A stretch of 64,000 nt of DNA from Myxococcales bacterium (GCA_016794465.1 JAEUKA010000036.1:1-64000); one strand, 5' to 3'; shown: positions 1 to 8,006, counted from the first letter of the stretch. Notes: generated by a model from the letters alone, not told the origin. A program made the numbers and translations.

Positions 1-1
1 C

Positions 2-109
2 GAGTACCTAGAGGTCTATTACAACCCCAAACGCCGCCACTCCACCCTCGGCTTCCTCAGCCCCAACGACTACGAGAAAAGGACCCCCGAAGCGACCTCA
101 AGCATGTAA
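2..109 (+). pseudogene. IS3-family transposase (OrfB-type), C-terminal end only
   Basis: The window opens inside an open frame whose last 35 residues match the end of the DDE integrase core of IS3-family transposases. The YYNPKRRHSTLG block followed by a SPNDYE-like stretch is typical of that family. The gene runs in from the left edge, so I cannot tell whether the element is complete. It marks the start of an accessory stretch rich in duplications. No terminal inverted repeat can be assigned confidently after the stop codon. Confidence 0.8.
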
Positions 110-123
110 CCAACCTGTCCACT

Positions 124-720
124 TTATCGAGGGAAGGTCACCGCCGCGTAGTCAGCGGTCACGATGTCCTGTAAGAGAAAGAAATCGACGTACCCTCGGA
201 AACTCCCGAACAGATCGAAGAATGGGGCGTAACGCGCCAGCGTATCGCCTAGCGGACTCGATTTGTGCTCGTAGTGCAGCCGGATGCACTCCATGGTCAG
301 GTCGAATCGGTCCTTGATCTGGGGATTGAATCCGCGCGCACCATTTATTGTGTTCTTGCGGTCGATGCGCTTGCTTGGGAACACCATCATCCCGCCTATC
401 GTGTACGTCGCACGAAGGAACGACGCCTGCTCCACTTCAGAGATCCGGGTGAAGACATGCGCGAGTTTCTTCCGTTCTTTGCGGAAAGTAGGGATCGCGG
501 AGTCGCTGGACAAGCAGATCTCACCCGACGGAGAACGATGGCATAAGTAGCCCTTCGGGCGAGCGTCCCGAAGCTCAAACCGTTGGCCACTCGGCAAGGG
601 CTTGCACCACAAGACTTGATGATACCTGTGCAGGGTCGGGCTATGGCTGTCTGGATCTTTGCCGTGTGGCGTGTCAGTCCAAAAGTCGAAGGTGATGTCG
701 ATGTCCGTCTTGGAACTCAT
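124..720 (-). CDS. DUF6994-like hypothetical protein
   Basis: A 198-residue soluble protein with no signal peptide or membrane segment. The N-terminal run DFWTDTPHGKDPDSHSPTL and the following LWCKPLPSGQRFEL resemble the family of unknown function I recall as DUF6994, seen in scattered bacteria. The assignment is by memory of the motif, not by a search. The gene lies 14 bases from the transposase remnant and converges on it, so it may be island cargo. The ATG at 720 has only a weak AGGT-type ribosome binding site. Function is unknown. Confidence 0.65.
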   Translation of the reverse strand: MSSKTDIDITFDFWTDTPHGKDPDSHSPTLHRYHQVLWCKPLPSGQRFELRDARPKGYLCHRSPSGEICLSSDSAIPTFRKERKKLAHVFTRISEVEQASFLRATYTIGGMMVFPSKRIDRKNTINGARGFNPQIKDRFDLTMECIRLHYEHKSSPLGDTLARYAPFFDLFGSFRGYVDFFLLQDIVTADYAAVTFPR

Positions 721-908
721 GCAGCCGTACCTGAGATAGAGAAGATCGTCATCGAGAAATACGAACGTATGGAAGGTGCTTGGCAGGACTTCGGCTGCGC
801 ATATTAGGCCATAGCGAGCGAGAGAAGCGCGAACACAGGGATAGGGATCAGCGATCCTTGCGCCGCCAGGCGGTCTGGGCTACGAGTGCAGGGAAGGAAC
901 GGTGTCCC

Positions 909-1172
909 ATGTCCGCAGGTCGAGCGCTGCCGGTGAAAGCTCCGGCGCAGAAAAAGGCCGCTTCGGTTGGTTCGCAGCGCGGACGCAAGCGGCCAGGTGA
1001 CGGCGAGATGATGGAGCCTGTACCGCCGCCACTTCCGAGCGATCCGACGGAACGGGCGGCGCTTTTTGCCAGCATTGACCGGGGAATCGCAGACGCGCAA
1101 GCCGGGCGCACCATCCCATGGGAAGAAGTGGATCGGCTCACTCGTCAGAAACTCGGCCTGCCGCCTGCATGA
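909..1172 (+). CDS. Antitoxin of type II module, copy 1
   Basis: An 87-residue protein: a basic, Pro/Ala-rich N-terminus (about 1-32), then an acidic helical region with ERAALFASIDRGIADAQAGR and a WEEVDRLTRQKLG ending, like antitoxins that pair with ParE/RelE toxins. I chose the ATG at 909 because GGAAGGAAC lies just upstream and the same MSAxRALPVKAP start recurs in copies 2 and 3. Its stop codon overlaps the toxin start (ATGA at 1169-1172), so the two are translationally coupled. Regulation by autorepression is usual for such modules but not shown here. Confidence 0.8.
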   Translation: MSAGRALPVKAPAQKKAASVGSQRGRKRPGDGEMMEPVPPPLPSDPTERAALFASIDRGIADAQAGRTIPWEEVDRLTRQKLGLPPA

Positions 1173-1474
1173 GGGTGGAATTTGCGACGGAAGCGCTGGC
1201 ATCCTACAGCCAAGCGCTTACGCGGCTTCATGATCTAAACCCGCTTGCGGCGCAGCGCTTTGCGGAGCGGGTCAGCAAGGCACTTCGGCGGCTTGGCACA
1301 TTCCCACGCAGCGGCCACTTTGTTCCCGAGTATGCGACGCTTCCGATCCGGCAAGTGCTCGTCGAACCGTACCGCTTTTTCTACTGCATCGACGAGCGGC
1401 GCATGCTGGTCTTGATCCTATCGGTCTGGCACGGCGCGCAGCTTCCCGCGCAGCCCGACCTTCCCGCGCCATAG
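1169..1474 (+). CDS. ParE/RelE-family toxin, copy 1
   Basis: A 101-residue protein with the ParE/RelE-fold pattern: a helical N-terminal half with AAQRFAERVSKALRRLG, a FPRSGHFVPEY segment, then the strand-rich PYRFFYCIDERR and LILSVWHGAQLP. This is the layout of type II toxins annotated as ParE/RelE, which attack gyrase or mRNA; which of the two cannot be told from sequence. It overlaps the antitoxin by 4 bases. The last 17 codons and the bases after them are almost identical to copy 2, pointing to recent duplication or gene conversion. Confidence 0.82.
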   Translation: MRVEFATEALASYSQALTRLHDLNPLAAQRFAERVSKALRRLGTFPRSGHFVPEYATLPIRQVLVEPYRFFYCIDERRMLVLILSVWHGAQLPAQPDLPAP

Positions 1475-1550
1475 CGGTTTGCCCTCGATGGGTGGCATGT
1501 TGCGTTCCGCTGCGGCTTGGGCTACGAGAGAAGCCGAGGAACGGTGTCCC

Positions 1551-1826
1551 ATGTCTGCAAGTCGAGCGCTGCCGGTGAAAGCTCCGGTAAAAAAGACGGC
1601 TGTGCCGCGTACCCCACGTAGCTCGGGAAGTGGTGTCAGCGGTGACGTAGACACTCGCGACATGATCGAGCTTGTGCAAAGGCCGCTCCCAGCCGATCCG
1701 GCCCAGCGGGCAGACTTCTTTGCTTCCATCGACAAGGGCATCGCGGAAGCGAAGGCGGATCAGGTCATTGATTGGGAAGATCTGGACCGTCAGATCTGCA
1801 AAAAGTACGGCCTGCCGTCGGCATGA
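1551..1826 (+). CDS. Antitoxin of type II module, copy 2
   Basis: A 91-residue paralogue of the antitoxin at 909. It shares the MSASRALPVKAP start and the C-terminal pattern RADFFASIDKGIAEAKADQ ... WEDLDRQICKKYGLPSA, but differs in the linker (about residues 18-40). GAGGAA lies upstream of the ATG at 1551. The stop overlaps the start of the second toxin. The 70 bases before the ATG resemble those before copies 1 and 3, so the duplicated unit includes the promoter region. Confidence 0.8.
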   Translation: MSASRALPVKAPVKKTAVPRTPRSSGSGVSGDVDTRDMIELVQRPLPADPAQRADFFASIDKGIAEAKADQVIDWEDLDRQICKKYGLPSA

Positions 1827-2128
1827 AGGTTCAATTCACGCGCGGTGCGGCGGCGCGCTGGCATGAAGTCCTGAGCACCATTGGCAGCGCCAACCGCTTT
1901 GCAGTGCCGCGCATCCAAGCTCAGGTGCGTCGCTCGCTCCGACGCATCGGTCAGTTTCCAAGCAGCGGCAACTTCGTGCGCGAGTATTCCTCGATGCCGG
2001 TCCGCGAGTTCATCGTCGATCCGTACCGATTTGTCTACTACGTCGATGAGCCCCGCCAACTGATACGCATCGTTGCGGTCTGGCACGGCGCGCAGCTTCC
2101 CGCGCAGCCCGACCTTCCCGCGCCATAG
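1823..2128 (+). CDS. ParE/RelE-family toxin, copy 2
   Basis: A 101-residue paralogue of the toxin at 1169. It keeps the FPSSGNFVREYSSMPVREF and PYRFVYYVDEP blocks and ends with the same VWHGAQLPAQPDLPAP tail. The body is clearly diverged while the tail is identical, which suggests local recombination. It overlaps its antitoxin by 4 bases (ATGA). The divergence between the two modules may prevent cross-neutralisation, which is an inference. Confidence 0.82.
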   Translation: MKVQFTRGAAARWHEVLSTIGSANRFAVPRIQAQVRRSLRRIGQFPSSGNFVREYSSMPVREFIVDPYRFVYYVDEPRQLIRIVAVWHGAQLPAQPDLPAP

Positions 2129-2352
2129 CGGCAACTGTCCCCCACTGTCCAGCCCATAGGGACACATCGAAAGGGCAGGGCAGCGACGACAAGCGGCGCA
2201 AGTGTCCATCTGTCCAGACTGTCCTGTGGGGCCACAATGAAGCGGGGCGGAATGTCGGCTTTTTGGGGGCTCCGACCCGCTAGTGCCAGATCGATTTTTC
2301 GCGTTTTTCTCAGACGGGAGCCATTTCATTTACCCAGCGCTCTCAGTCGATT

Positions 2353-2374
2353 TTTACCCGCTGGGGTAAATTTT
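2353..2374 (+). terminator. Hairpin TTTACCC-GCTG-GGGTAAA with T-run
   Basis: A 7-bp perfect stem (TTTACCC and GGGTAAA) with a GCTG loop, followed by TTTT after one A. A second, weaker copy of the left arm (TTTACCCAGCG at 2329-2339) can also pair with CGCTGGGGTAAA at 2359-2370. It may end transcription from the toxin-antitoxin genes. It also sits just before the tRNA fragment, where integrase arm-binding sites are often found. Confidence 0.45.
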
Positions 2375-2414
2375 GAAGCTGATTTCTCGACGGGACCACC
2401 GCACCGTTTTTGAG

Positions 2415-2465
2415 TTTGAGGTGCTAGCGGGTAACACCTTGGGGGTTCGAGTCCCCCCCTTCGCA
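2415..2465 (+). pseudogene. tRNA-Leu(GAG) 3' half, probable attachment-site remnant
   Basis: From the anticodon loop onward this reads as a class II tRNA: TTGAGGT loop, GCTAG 3' anticodon strand, a variable arm that can pair GGT-AAC-ACC, a perfect T-arm (GGGGG, TTCGAGT, CCCCC at 2441-2457), and the acceptor strand CCTTCGC with discriminator A. No matching 5' half (GCGAAGG acceptor, D-arm, CTAGC anticodon strand) lies upstream. CGA follows in place of CCA. Integrases commonly target the anticodon loop or 3' end of tRNA genes, so this is best read as a scar of integration or deletion. Confidence 0.7.
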
Positions 2466-2468
2466 CGA

Positions 2469-2500
2469 GGCCACATTCTCCGACGGAATGTGGCCTTTTT
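2469..2500 (+). terminator. Strong rho-independent terminator after tRNA remnant
   Basis: A perfect 10-bp stem (GGCCACATTC and GAATGTGGCC) with a 7-base loop and five T residues directly after. It starts four bases after the tRNA remnant's discriminator base, the normal place for the terminator of a tRNA gene. Confidence 0.88.
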
Positions 2501-2589
2501 CATTTGGGGCGTCAGCTTGGAACCCGCGTGGCAGGCCAGGTTGCGTTCCACTGCTGCTTGGGCTACTCAGGAGCCAAGGAAGGGTGCCC

Positions 2590-2853
2590 ATGTCCGCAGG
2601 TCGAGCGCTGCCGGTGAAAGCTCCGGCGCAGAAAGAGCCTGCTTCTGTTGGTTCGCAGCGTGCGCGCAAGCGGGCCGATGACGGCGAGAGGATGGAGCCG
2701 GTGCCGCCGCCGCTCCCAGCCGATCCGGCGGAACGGGCGGAGCTTTTCGCTCGGCTCGATAGAAGCATCGCGTCGGCACAAGCTGGGCGTCTGGTCGATT
2801 GGGAGGATGTAGACCGTCGCACCCGTCAGAAGCTTGGCTTGCCCCCCGCATGA
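2590..2853 (+). CDS. Antitoxin of type II module, copy 3 (partner toxin lost)
   Basis: An 87-residue protein closely resembling copy 1, with the same MSAGRALPVKAPAQK start and PPPLPADPAERAELFARLDRSIASAQAGR / WEDVDRRTRQKLGLPPA blocks. AAGGAAGG lies upstream of the ATG. It is the third tandem copy, separated from the second by the tRNA remnant. Its stop overlaps a toxin start codon as in the other copies, but that toxin is broken after a few codons, so this is an orphan antitoxin. Confidence 0.78.
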   Translation: MSAGRALPVKAPAQKEPASVGSQRARKRADDGERMEPVPPPLPADPAERAELFARLDRSIASAQAGRLVDWEDVDRRTRQKLGLPPA

Positions 2854-2897
2854 GAGTCCGGTTTTCCGAGTACTTCATGGGTGAAACAGGGTCCTGA
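2850..2897 (+). pseudogene. Toxin copy 3, truncated to 15 codons
   Basis: The frame opens with MRVRFSEYF, matching the start of toxin copy 1 (MRVEF). At 2877 it enters the first unit of the 43-bp repeat array and stops at 2895-2897. The rest of the toxin gene is absent. The breakpoint coincides with the first base of the array, so the repeats either replaced the toxin body or mark a deletion end. Confidence 0.75.
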
Positions 2898-3160
2898 CCC
2901 TTCCGACACCCTGCACTGCATGGGTCAAGTAGGGTCTGGACCCTTCCGACACCCTGCACTGCATGGGTCAAGTAGGGTCTGGACCCTTCCGATACCCTGT
3001 GCTGCATGGGTCAAGTAGGGTCTGGACCCTTCCGATACCCTGTGCTGCATGGGTCAAGTAGGGTCTGGACCCTTCCAACACCCTGCACTGCATGGGTCAA
3101 GTAGGGTCTGGACCCTTCCAACACCCTGCACTGCATGGGTCAAGTAGGGTCTGGACCCTC
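2877..3160. repeat. Tandem array of a 43-bp repeat (about 6.6 units)
   Basis: Units begin at 2877, 2920, 2963, 3006, 3049, 3092 and 3135, exactly 43 bases apart. Each contains ATGGGTCAAGTAGGGTCTGG, then ACCCTTCCGACACCCTGCACTGC with few changes. The core AGGGTC-TG-GACCCT is a near-palindrome that could form a hairpin. Units 2-3 and 4-5 differ by CACCCTGCACTG versus TACCCTGTGCTG, so pairs of units seem to have been copied together. The same 43-bp unit occurs inverted at 52.24-52.37 kb. No spacers of the CRISPR kind are present. Confidence 0.92.
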
Positions 3161-3250
3161 TTTTTTTGGGTGGGGCCCTTGACCACATGGGGTTGCGTGC
3201 CTAGATAGGTTGCGTGTATGTCCGACCAATTCGGACTTAAGGAGCCCATC

Positions 3251-4060
3251 ATGGATAGTGAGCTTGATTTTGATCCGTCTCAGTACACCCGGCTGCCGCC
3301 ATATCTGGACAATGCGACGACCTTGGCGCTGGCGCGGCAGCTGCTGGCATCGTCGTCCAGCTTGACCGCCCCGCACCTCAAGCGCAGCCATCAAACCCTG
3401 TCGCGGGCGAGCCAGCAGCTGGCCAATGCGCTGGTCGATTCGCTGGGGCAAGAGGCTCCCGCCGACAAGCGGCCCATCGACTTGCTAGCCGATCACAGCT
3501 GGTCCGCGATTCACCACCGCTTGCTCGGCTGGCTGGAGCTGCCGCCTGCGGAGTATCCAGAGGTCGCGCAAGCCCAAGCGCTGTTCGACAAGCTGTTTCC
3601 CACGGGTCTGCGCTTTATTCAGCTGGAATACGGCGCGCAGTGGGTCGAGGCCGATGCACGGATCTCCTGGCTGAAACAGTCGGGACAACAGGCGGATCTA
3701 GAGAAGCTGTGCGGCAAAGCGTTTGTGACAGAGCTGCTGCGAGCCCACACAGCCTACGGCCAGATGATCGGGGCAGATCCCAAGCAGCCGCAAAAGCCAG
3801 CCAAAAAGCTCGATCTGACGGCGCTGCGGAAGCAGCTTCAGCAAGCGATCTTGGCGCATCAGCTCCAGCTGGTGGCGCTGCGGGTGTCGGGGGATGACGC
3901 GGACCGACAGACAGCGCAAGCAGCACTTCGCCCGGTCGATGAGTATCGTGACAAGCTGGCGCCGAGCCGAGGGCCCAAGTCCGATGAGCCCGCGTCAGAC
4001 GATCCAAACGGTGTCGTACGTCCCGAAGATCCCGACCCAAGCCCCGCAACCCCAACGTAG
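3251..4060 (+). CDS. Hypothetical helical protein
   Basis: A 269-residue soluble protein that I do not recognise. It is rich in Leu, Ala and Gln, mostly helical by composition, with a Pro/Asp-rich tail (about 235-269). No signal peptide or membrane span is seen. I chose the ATG at 3251 because AAGGAG lies 7 bases upstream; an in-frame ATG at 3218 has no such site. It follows the 43-bp repeat array and converges on the CHAP hydrolase gene. Confidence 0.65.
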   Translation: MDSELDFDPSQYTRLPPYLDNATTLALARQLLASSSSLTAPHLKRSHQTLSRASQQLANALVDSLGQEAPADKRPIDLLADHSWSAIHHRLLGWLELPPAEYPEVAQAQALFDKLFPTGLRFIQLEYGAQWVEADARISWLKQSGQQADLEKLCGKAFVTELLRAHTAYGQMIGADPKQPQKPAKKLDLTALRKQLQQAILAHQLQLVALRVSGDDADRQTAQAALRPVDEYRDKLAPSRGPKSDEPASDDPNGVVRPEDPDPSPATPT

Positions 4061-4086
4061 CTCGGCTTGGCAAGTCGATGGGATGG

Positions 4087-5595
4087 TCAAATGAACCAGC
4101 TGCCGTTGGTGGTCTTGCCTTCTGCGTCGTGTTCGATGTCGACGGAGCGTCCGGTGGTGATCTCGCCGGGGCTGCCCCAGTTGGACTCGGCTAGCGTGAT
4201 CGTGAAGTGACCATCGCCGCCACTTACTGACGTGACGATGGCTACGTGCCCCGGGGTCAGATAGGCCTTGCCGGCTGCGGGGGTGTGGGTGACTCGAGAG
4301 TCGGTGACCCAGCCTCCGTAGCCAGCATTGCCGGTCGGCAGGGACTCACCACGAACGGCTTGGGCAAACCACGTACACTGGCCGCCGTAACGGCCTGCTC
4401 CAAAGAAGTCCGGTCCACCGAAGACAGGTGCAAACGGATTCCCCGCCGACCACTGTCCGTTCTCGACCATGGAAGAGCCGAGCATCCCGACCAGCTCGTC
4501 GCGCGTCTTGCCCTTGCTAGAGCTGTCCCCTTTGTACACGACGCTGCTGTGAAGGTAGCCAGTCTGGTCGATGACCCCTGCGTCAGAAGCGTAGGTAATG
4601 CTGACCTGTAGCCAGGTCTTGTTCTGCTCGACCTCCTCGCCCTCGACGACACCCAGCACGTTGAAGCCGGCCCCGCCCGGTAGGCTGGTGAGGGAGCTGG
4701 TGGAGTTTGCCTCGGCACGCAGGTTGGTGCCATAGGTGGTAAAGCCCTTGTCACCAACGGCCCAGCTGGTGCTAGTAGCAGCTGGTGTGGTCGCAGCAGC
4801 CGTGCCCCGGCCCACCAAAGGACCGTAGACGAAGCCTTGGCGGCCATCTGCGAGGTGGACCTTGCACCACGTCTTGTCGGTGGAGCCGCTCGGGGCGATG
4901 CCCTCCACTTCTTCATCAATGGTAAGGACGGTGCCGATGGCAAGACGCGCCACCTGCTCGGACTGGGCACTCGCTTGGCTGCGTAGATTGACTTCGCTGG
5001 CCAGGGTGTAGGTAGCGCCGCCCGGCTGGCCGGTTCCGCTCGAGGTCGATTCGCTGGGCGCTGGGGCACTGTGACCGATCAGCGGACCGTACATGTAGCC
5101 GCTGCGACCATCGGCCAGGTGAACCTTGCACCAAGTCTTGTCGGTGTAGCCGCTTGGGGCGGTGCCCTGGACCTCGCCTTCGATGGTGATCGCAGTTCCA
5201 GCCGGGATCTGGCCCAGCAGCGTAGAGCTGGCGTTGGACTGAGCGCGCAGGTTCACACTGCCGGGGAGGGTATAGACCTCGCTGCCACCGTCAGACGGCA
5301 CTTTGCTGTCCAGTGGCGCCTTGCTGTCCAGCTCGGCGCCGGTCTTCGTGCTGTTTTCCCTGCGGCCCAAGTGCCCTTGGAGCCCTTGTTGCCGATCCGC
5401 ATACAGCGCAAACAGCTTGCGCGTCCCGTCCTCGCTAAGCCCTGACTTCGTGCTCTTGGCCAGCTCCTTGGCGGGTGCATGGCTGTCATCCCCGCTGCGG
5501 TGGTGACGATCCAGGGCAGCGATGGGAGCGTGTACCGGATCAGGCTCCCGCAGGAATGGGTTGACCCTCGACTTTTCGCGCTCAAGTGTGGCCAT
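4087..5595 (-). CDS. CHAP-domain peptidoglycan hydrolase with three SH3b repeats
   Basis: A 502-residue protein. Residues 1-105 are polar and contain no signal peptide. Three bacterial SH3 domains follow (about 107-172, 182-248 and 280-345), the first two nearly identical in DKTWCKVHLADGR. The C-terminal 105 residues form a CHAP amidase/peptidase domain with the expected Cys (GQCTWFAQ), His (GHVAIV) and Asn (ESNW). CHAP enzymes cut peptidoglycan amide bonds. I chose the ATG at 5595 because GAAGGAA lies upstream; the frame stays open further back over the end of the next gene. Lack of a Sec signal suggests export by another route or use in lysis or prey killing (inference). Confidence 0.85.
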   Translation of the reverse strand: MATLEREKSRVNPFLREPDPVHAPIAALDRHHRSGDDSHAPAKELAKSTKSGLSEDGTRKLFALYADRQQGLQGHLGRRENSTKTGAELDSKAPLDSKVPSDGGSEVYTLPGSVNLRAQSNASSTLLGQIPAGTAITIEGEVQGTAPSGYTDKTWCKVHLADGRSGYMYGPLIGHSAPAPSESTSSGTGQPGGATYTLASEVNLRSQASAQSEQVARLAIGTVLTIDEEVEGIAPSGSTDKTWCKVHLADGRQGFVYGPLVGRGTAAATTPAATSTSWAVGDKGFTTYGTNLRAEANSTSSLTSLPGGAGFNVLGVVEGEEVEQNKTWLQVSITYASDAGVIDQTGYLHSSVVYKGDSSSKGKTRDELVGMLGSSMVENGQWSAGNPFAPVFGGPDFFGAGRYGGQCTWFAQAVRGESLPTGNAGYGGWVTDSRVTHTPAAGKAYLTPGHVAIVTSVSGGDGHFTITLAESNWGSPGEITTGRSVDIEHDAEGKTTNGSWFI

Positions 5596-5677
5596 GGGCG
5601 TTTCCTTCGCCTCAGTTATCGCCACTCCCAAGCTTTCGGTTCTCTTCCTCCGTGGGTCAGCACCCTGAGGACCGAGC

Positions 5678-7315
5678 CTACGACTTGCGGTTGCGGCGGC
5701 GGCGGATGAGGAAGGCGGGAATCCCGATGACCAGGCCAACGATCACAGCGTCGACAGCAAGCAGCGCGGGTGAATGCTCGGGGGCGGCAAGGTTCTGCGG
5801 CGGATCTTTCAGATACGTGGCCAGCCGGGCCTCGCTGTCATCGAGCATCTTGAGCTGCCGATCGAGCAGTCGCTTGAGCACCACGCTGCGCAGGGCGGCT
5901 CTCTGCTCGGCGGTCGTGGCCTCGGCCAAGGCTTTCTGTTGCAGGCTCACCCAGCGCCGGGTCGCAGTGCCAACCCGTCGGAAAGCCCGCTCCTGCAGCG
6001 ACCAATACTCTCGGTAGGCGGCTTCGTTCTGCGGGGTCTGTGGCCGCACAAACAGCTCGGGATCGTCGTGGTCGTCGTTGAACGTCTTGTGGCGGGTCCG
6101 CAGCATCGGGTCGGCAATGCTGGCCGTCGCGCGATAGACATCATCTCCTTCGTGCGAAGAGACTTCGATGAGCGTCCGGGTCAGCGTCGCCGCGAACTCA
6201 CCCCGCTCGGGATTCGGTCCGAGCTTGGCCAGCGCCTCGTCAAGCTTCTTGGCAAACTCGGGGTCATCTTCCGTCGGTGCCGCCAGCAGTCGCCCGGTCT
6301 GCGCATCGGCTTTTCCCGCCACCGCTGCCATGAAGCGTCGGTAGGTATACTCCTCGTCGAGCGTGTGATGGCTCGACAGGATGTCGATGCCGATTGACCC
6401 CAGCGACCGCATCGGACCTAGGTAGCCACCACCGCTCCACAGGCCCATCTTCAGCCGCTCCATCGCCGCGTCGAAGAAGAAGTCGTACAGGCCCACTTGC
6501 ACGGTGTGGATCTGGTTGCCGACATCCTCCAGGTAATGGAAGCCCTGGCCGGTAAACTGCCACGCCTGCTCGCGCGCCGTCGGAGCATCGCCAAGCGCCG
6601 CCACCAGCGCCAGGTCCAGGTGTAGCTGCGCCATCTCGGCCGCCAGCGTGATGATCGGTCCACCTTCCCAGCCTGCCTTGCGCGCAAACCGCCGAGGCTC
6701 GGCCTTGAGGACATCGGCATCGCCCGACAGCTCAACCTGGGCCAGACCGTAGTGCGCATGCGCTTGACTCGACAGCGTGCCCAGCCGACCCATGTTCAGC
6801 AGCGACGGGTCCGCCGGCACTGCCTGTCCGTACTTGTCTTTCAGAGGCTGCCGCTTGTCGTCGTAGGCCAGCCGCTCGCGGTTGCGCCAGTCGTCGTCAG
6901 GCTGCGCCGAGCCAATCGCCAAAAGCTCCAGCAGCGTCGCCCCCGGCTTGATCCGCTCGTCAACCGCCTCAATCCCGAACACCTTGCTGGAGGGCGCAAA
7001 CTGAAACAGCTGCTTTTCGGCAAATACATCAAAAGCCGCTGCCGTTGGATAGCGCTTCGTCCAGGCCTCGCGCAGCGTCGCCTCGCCGCGTGCATAGGCA
7101 TCGATGGTGGTACGCAGAGACTCAAAGGCCGCCGGGTTTATCGTCGCAGCCGGGTCCCCAAGTCCACTCTTGGCCAGCGAGCGTCGTGACAGCTCGGTGT
7201 GAATCTGCGTTGCGTAGCCATGGGAAGCCACCGGTGCCAGCAGGCCAACCCAGAGCACAACGTGTCCGAGACGACGCAGCCGACGCGAAAGGAGGGCAGG
7301 GCGAAGCATCTGCAT
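5678..7315 (-). CDS. Phospholipase C/P1 nuclease-like exported membrane protein
   Basis: A 545-residue protein with an N-terminal signal or anchor (about 14-34), a large exported domain, and a C-terminal membrane helix (about 515-537) followed by RRRRNRKS. The IHTELSRRSL block right after the signal and the FHYLEDVGNQIHTVQVG block resemble the zinc-binding His/Asp pattern of zinc-dependent phospholipase C and S1/P1 nuclease enzymes. That fold assignment is from motif memory and is moderate at best. It precedes the CHAP gene in the same direction, 82 bases apart, so the two may be co-expressed. Confidence 0.55.
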   Translation of the reverse strand: MQMLRPALLSRRLRRLGHVVLWVGLLAPVASHGYATQIHTELSRRSLAKSGLGDPAATINPAAFESLRTTIDAYARGEATLREAWTKRYPTAAAFDVFAEKQLFQFAPSSKVFGIEAVDERIKPGATLLELLAIGSAQPDDDWRNRERLAYDDKRQPLKDKYGQAVPADPSLLNMGRLGTLSSQAHAHYGLAQVELSGDADVLKAEPRRFARKAGWEGGPIITLAAEMAQLHLDLALVAALGDAPTAREQAWQFTGQGFHYLEDVGNQIHTVQVGLYDFFFDAAMERLKMGLWSGGGYLGPMRSLGSIGIDILSSHHTLDEEYTYRRFMAAVAGKADAQTGRLLAAPTEDDPEFAKKLDEALAKLGPNPERGEFAATLTRTLIEVSSHEGDDVYRATASIADPMLRTRHKTFNDDHDDPELFVRPQTPQNEAAYREYWSLQERAFRRVGTATRRWVSLQQKALAEATTAEQRAALRSVVLKRLLDRQLKMLDDSEARLATYLKDPPQNLAAPEHSPALLAVDAVIVGLVIGIPAFLIRRRRNRKS

Positions 7316-7379
7316 ACGCCCATCGTATCGCTGTACCGATTGAAAGTGGTCGGAAGTTTGGCAGGTGGTGCGGGGCTGG

Positions 7380-8006
7380 TTACGGGTTGTTCTCGGTCGC
7401 TTTGCAGGTCGCGAGCAGCTGACGCTCGGGCGGTGTGATGATGCCGGTCAGGATCGACTCGGCGAGCGCACAGAGCCGGAACTCGGGGCTCATGTAGCGG
7501 GCGGCACGGGCGTGGCGGTCGGCGACTTGCTTGTGGCGCTCGCGGAAGTTGCACTCTTCCTGAAGCACGCCCAGCCGATTGTCAACGAGGTCTACGTCCT
7601 GTGGCAGCACGCCTTGACCGAACAGCGCGGCGCGGTAAAAGAACGCAGCCTCGTCGCAGTTGGCCATTCGATCGTAGAGCACGCCGACGTTGTACAGCCA
7701 GCGCGGGTTGCGATCGATGCGATAGGCGTCGCGAAACTGCTTAAGCGCCTCTTCGTACTGATCCTTCTGTGCCAGCGCGATGGCTTTGTCCGCCATGGCC
7801 GCCGTCACTGGATTCAGAGCCGCTGGGGGCTTCGCCGCACCTGGAGCCGCTGCGCCCGCATTCGGTTTGGGAGCAGCCGGCTGGGCTGGTTGCGCTGGAG
7901 CGGCTGGCTGTGCGTACGCTGCGCCCGTCGAAAAGAGGCCCGGCACGATGCCCACGGCACCGGCGATGCCTGCCAAAAGAACCACGCTAAGAGCTTGGCA
8001 CTTCAC
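7380..8006 (-). CDS. Secreted TPR-like protein
   Basis: A 208-residue protein with a signal peptide (cleavage likely after AAYA, about residue 32), a Pro/Ala linker, and a TPR-type helical pair (AIALAQKDQYEEALKQFRDAYRIDRNPRWLYNVGVLYDRM). The start is GTG at 8006, immediately after the stop codon of the pseudokinase gene, so the two form one operon with direct coupling. TPR folds usually hold protein partners. Several Cys residues in the C-terminal half fit an exported, oxidised protein. Confidence 0.72.
   Translation of the reverse strand: MKCQALSVVLLAGIAGAVGIVPGLFSTGAAYAQPAAPAQPAQPAAPKPNAGAAAPGAAKPPAALNPVTAAMADKAIALAQKDQYEEALKQFRDAYRIDRNPRWLYNVGVLYDRMANCDEAAFFYRAALFGQGVLPQDVDLVDNRLGVLQEECNFRERHKQVADRHARAARYMSPEFRLCALAESILTGIITPPERQLLATCKATENNP

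Larger units (their letters stand above)
2129..2589. other. Intergenic stretch carrying tRNA remnant and hairpins
   Basis: No convincing protein gene lies here; the open frames that cross it lack plausible starts and family signals. It holds an AT-richer zone with GATTTTT runs (2290-2375), the TTTACCC hairpin at 2353-2374, the tRNA-Leu 3' half at 2415-2465, and its terminator at 2469-2500. The last 60 bases are the duplicated leader of the third antitoxin. Confidence 0.6.

Noticed and set aside
2567..3007. Minus-strand frame across the antitoxin and repeat array with repeated VQGVGRVQTLLDPCS blocks
   Set aside because: The peptide repeats come from the 43-bp DNA repeat and the frame is a shadow of the antitoxin gene.
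2877..3160. Possible CRISPR array
   Set aside because: The units are contiguous with no variable spacers, and no cas gene is present.
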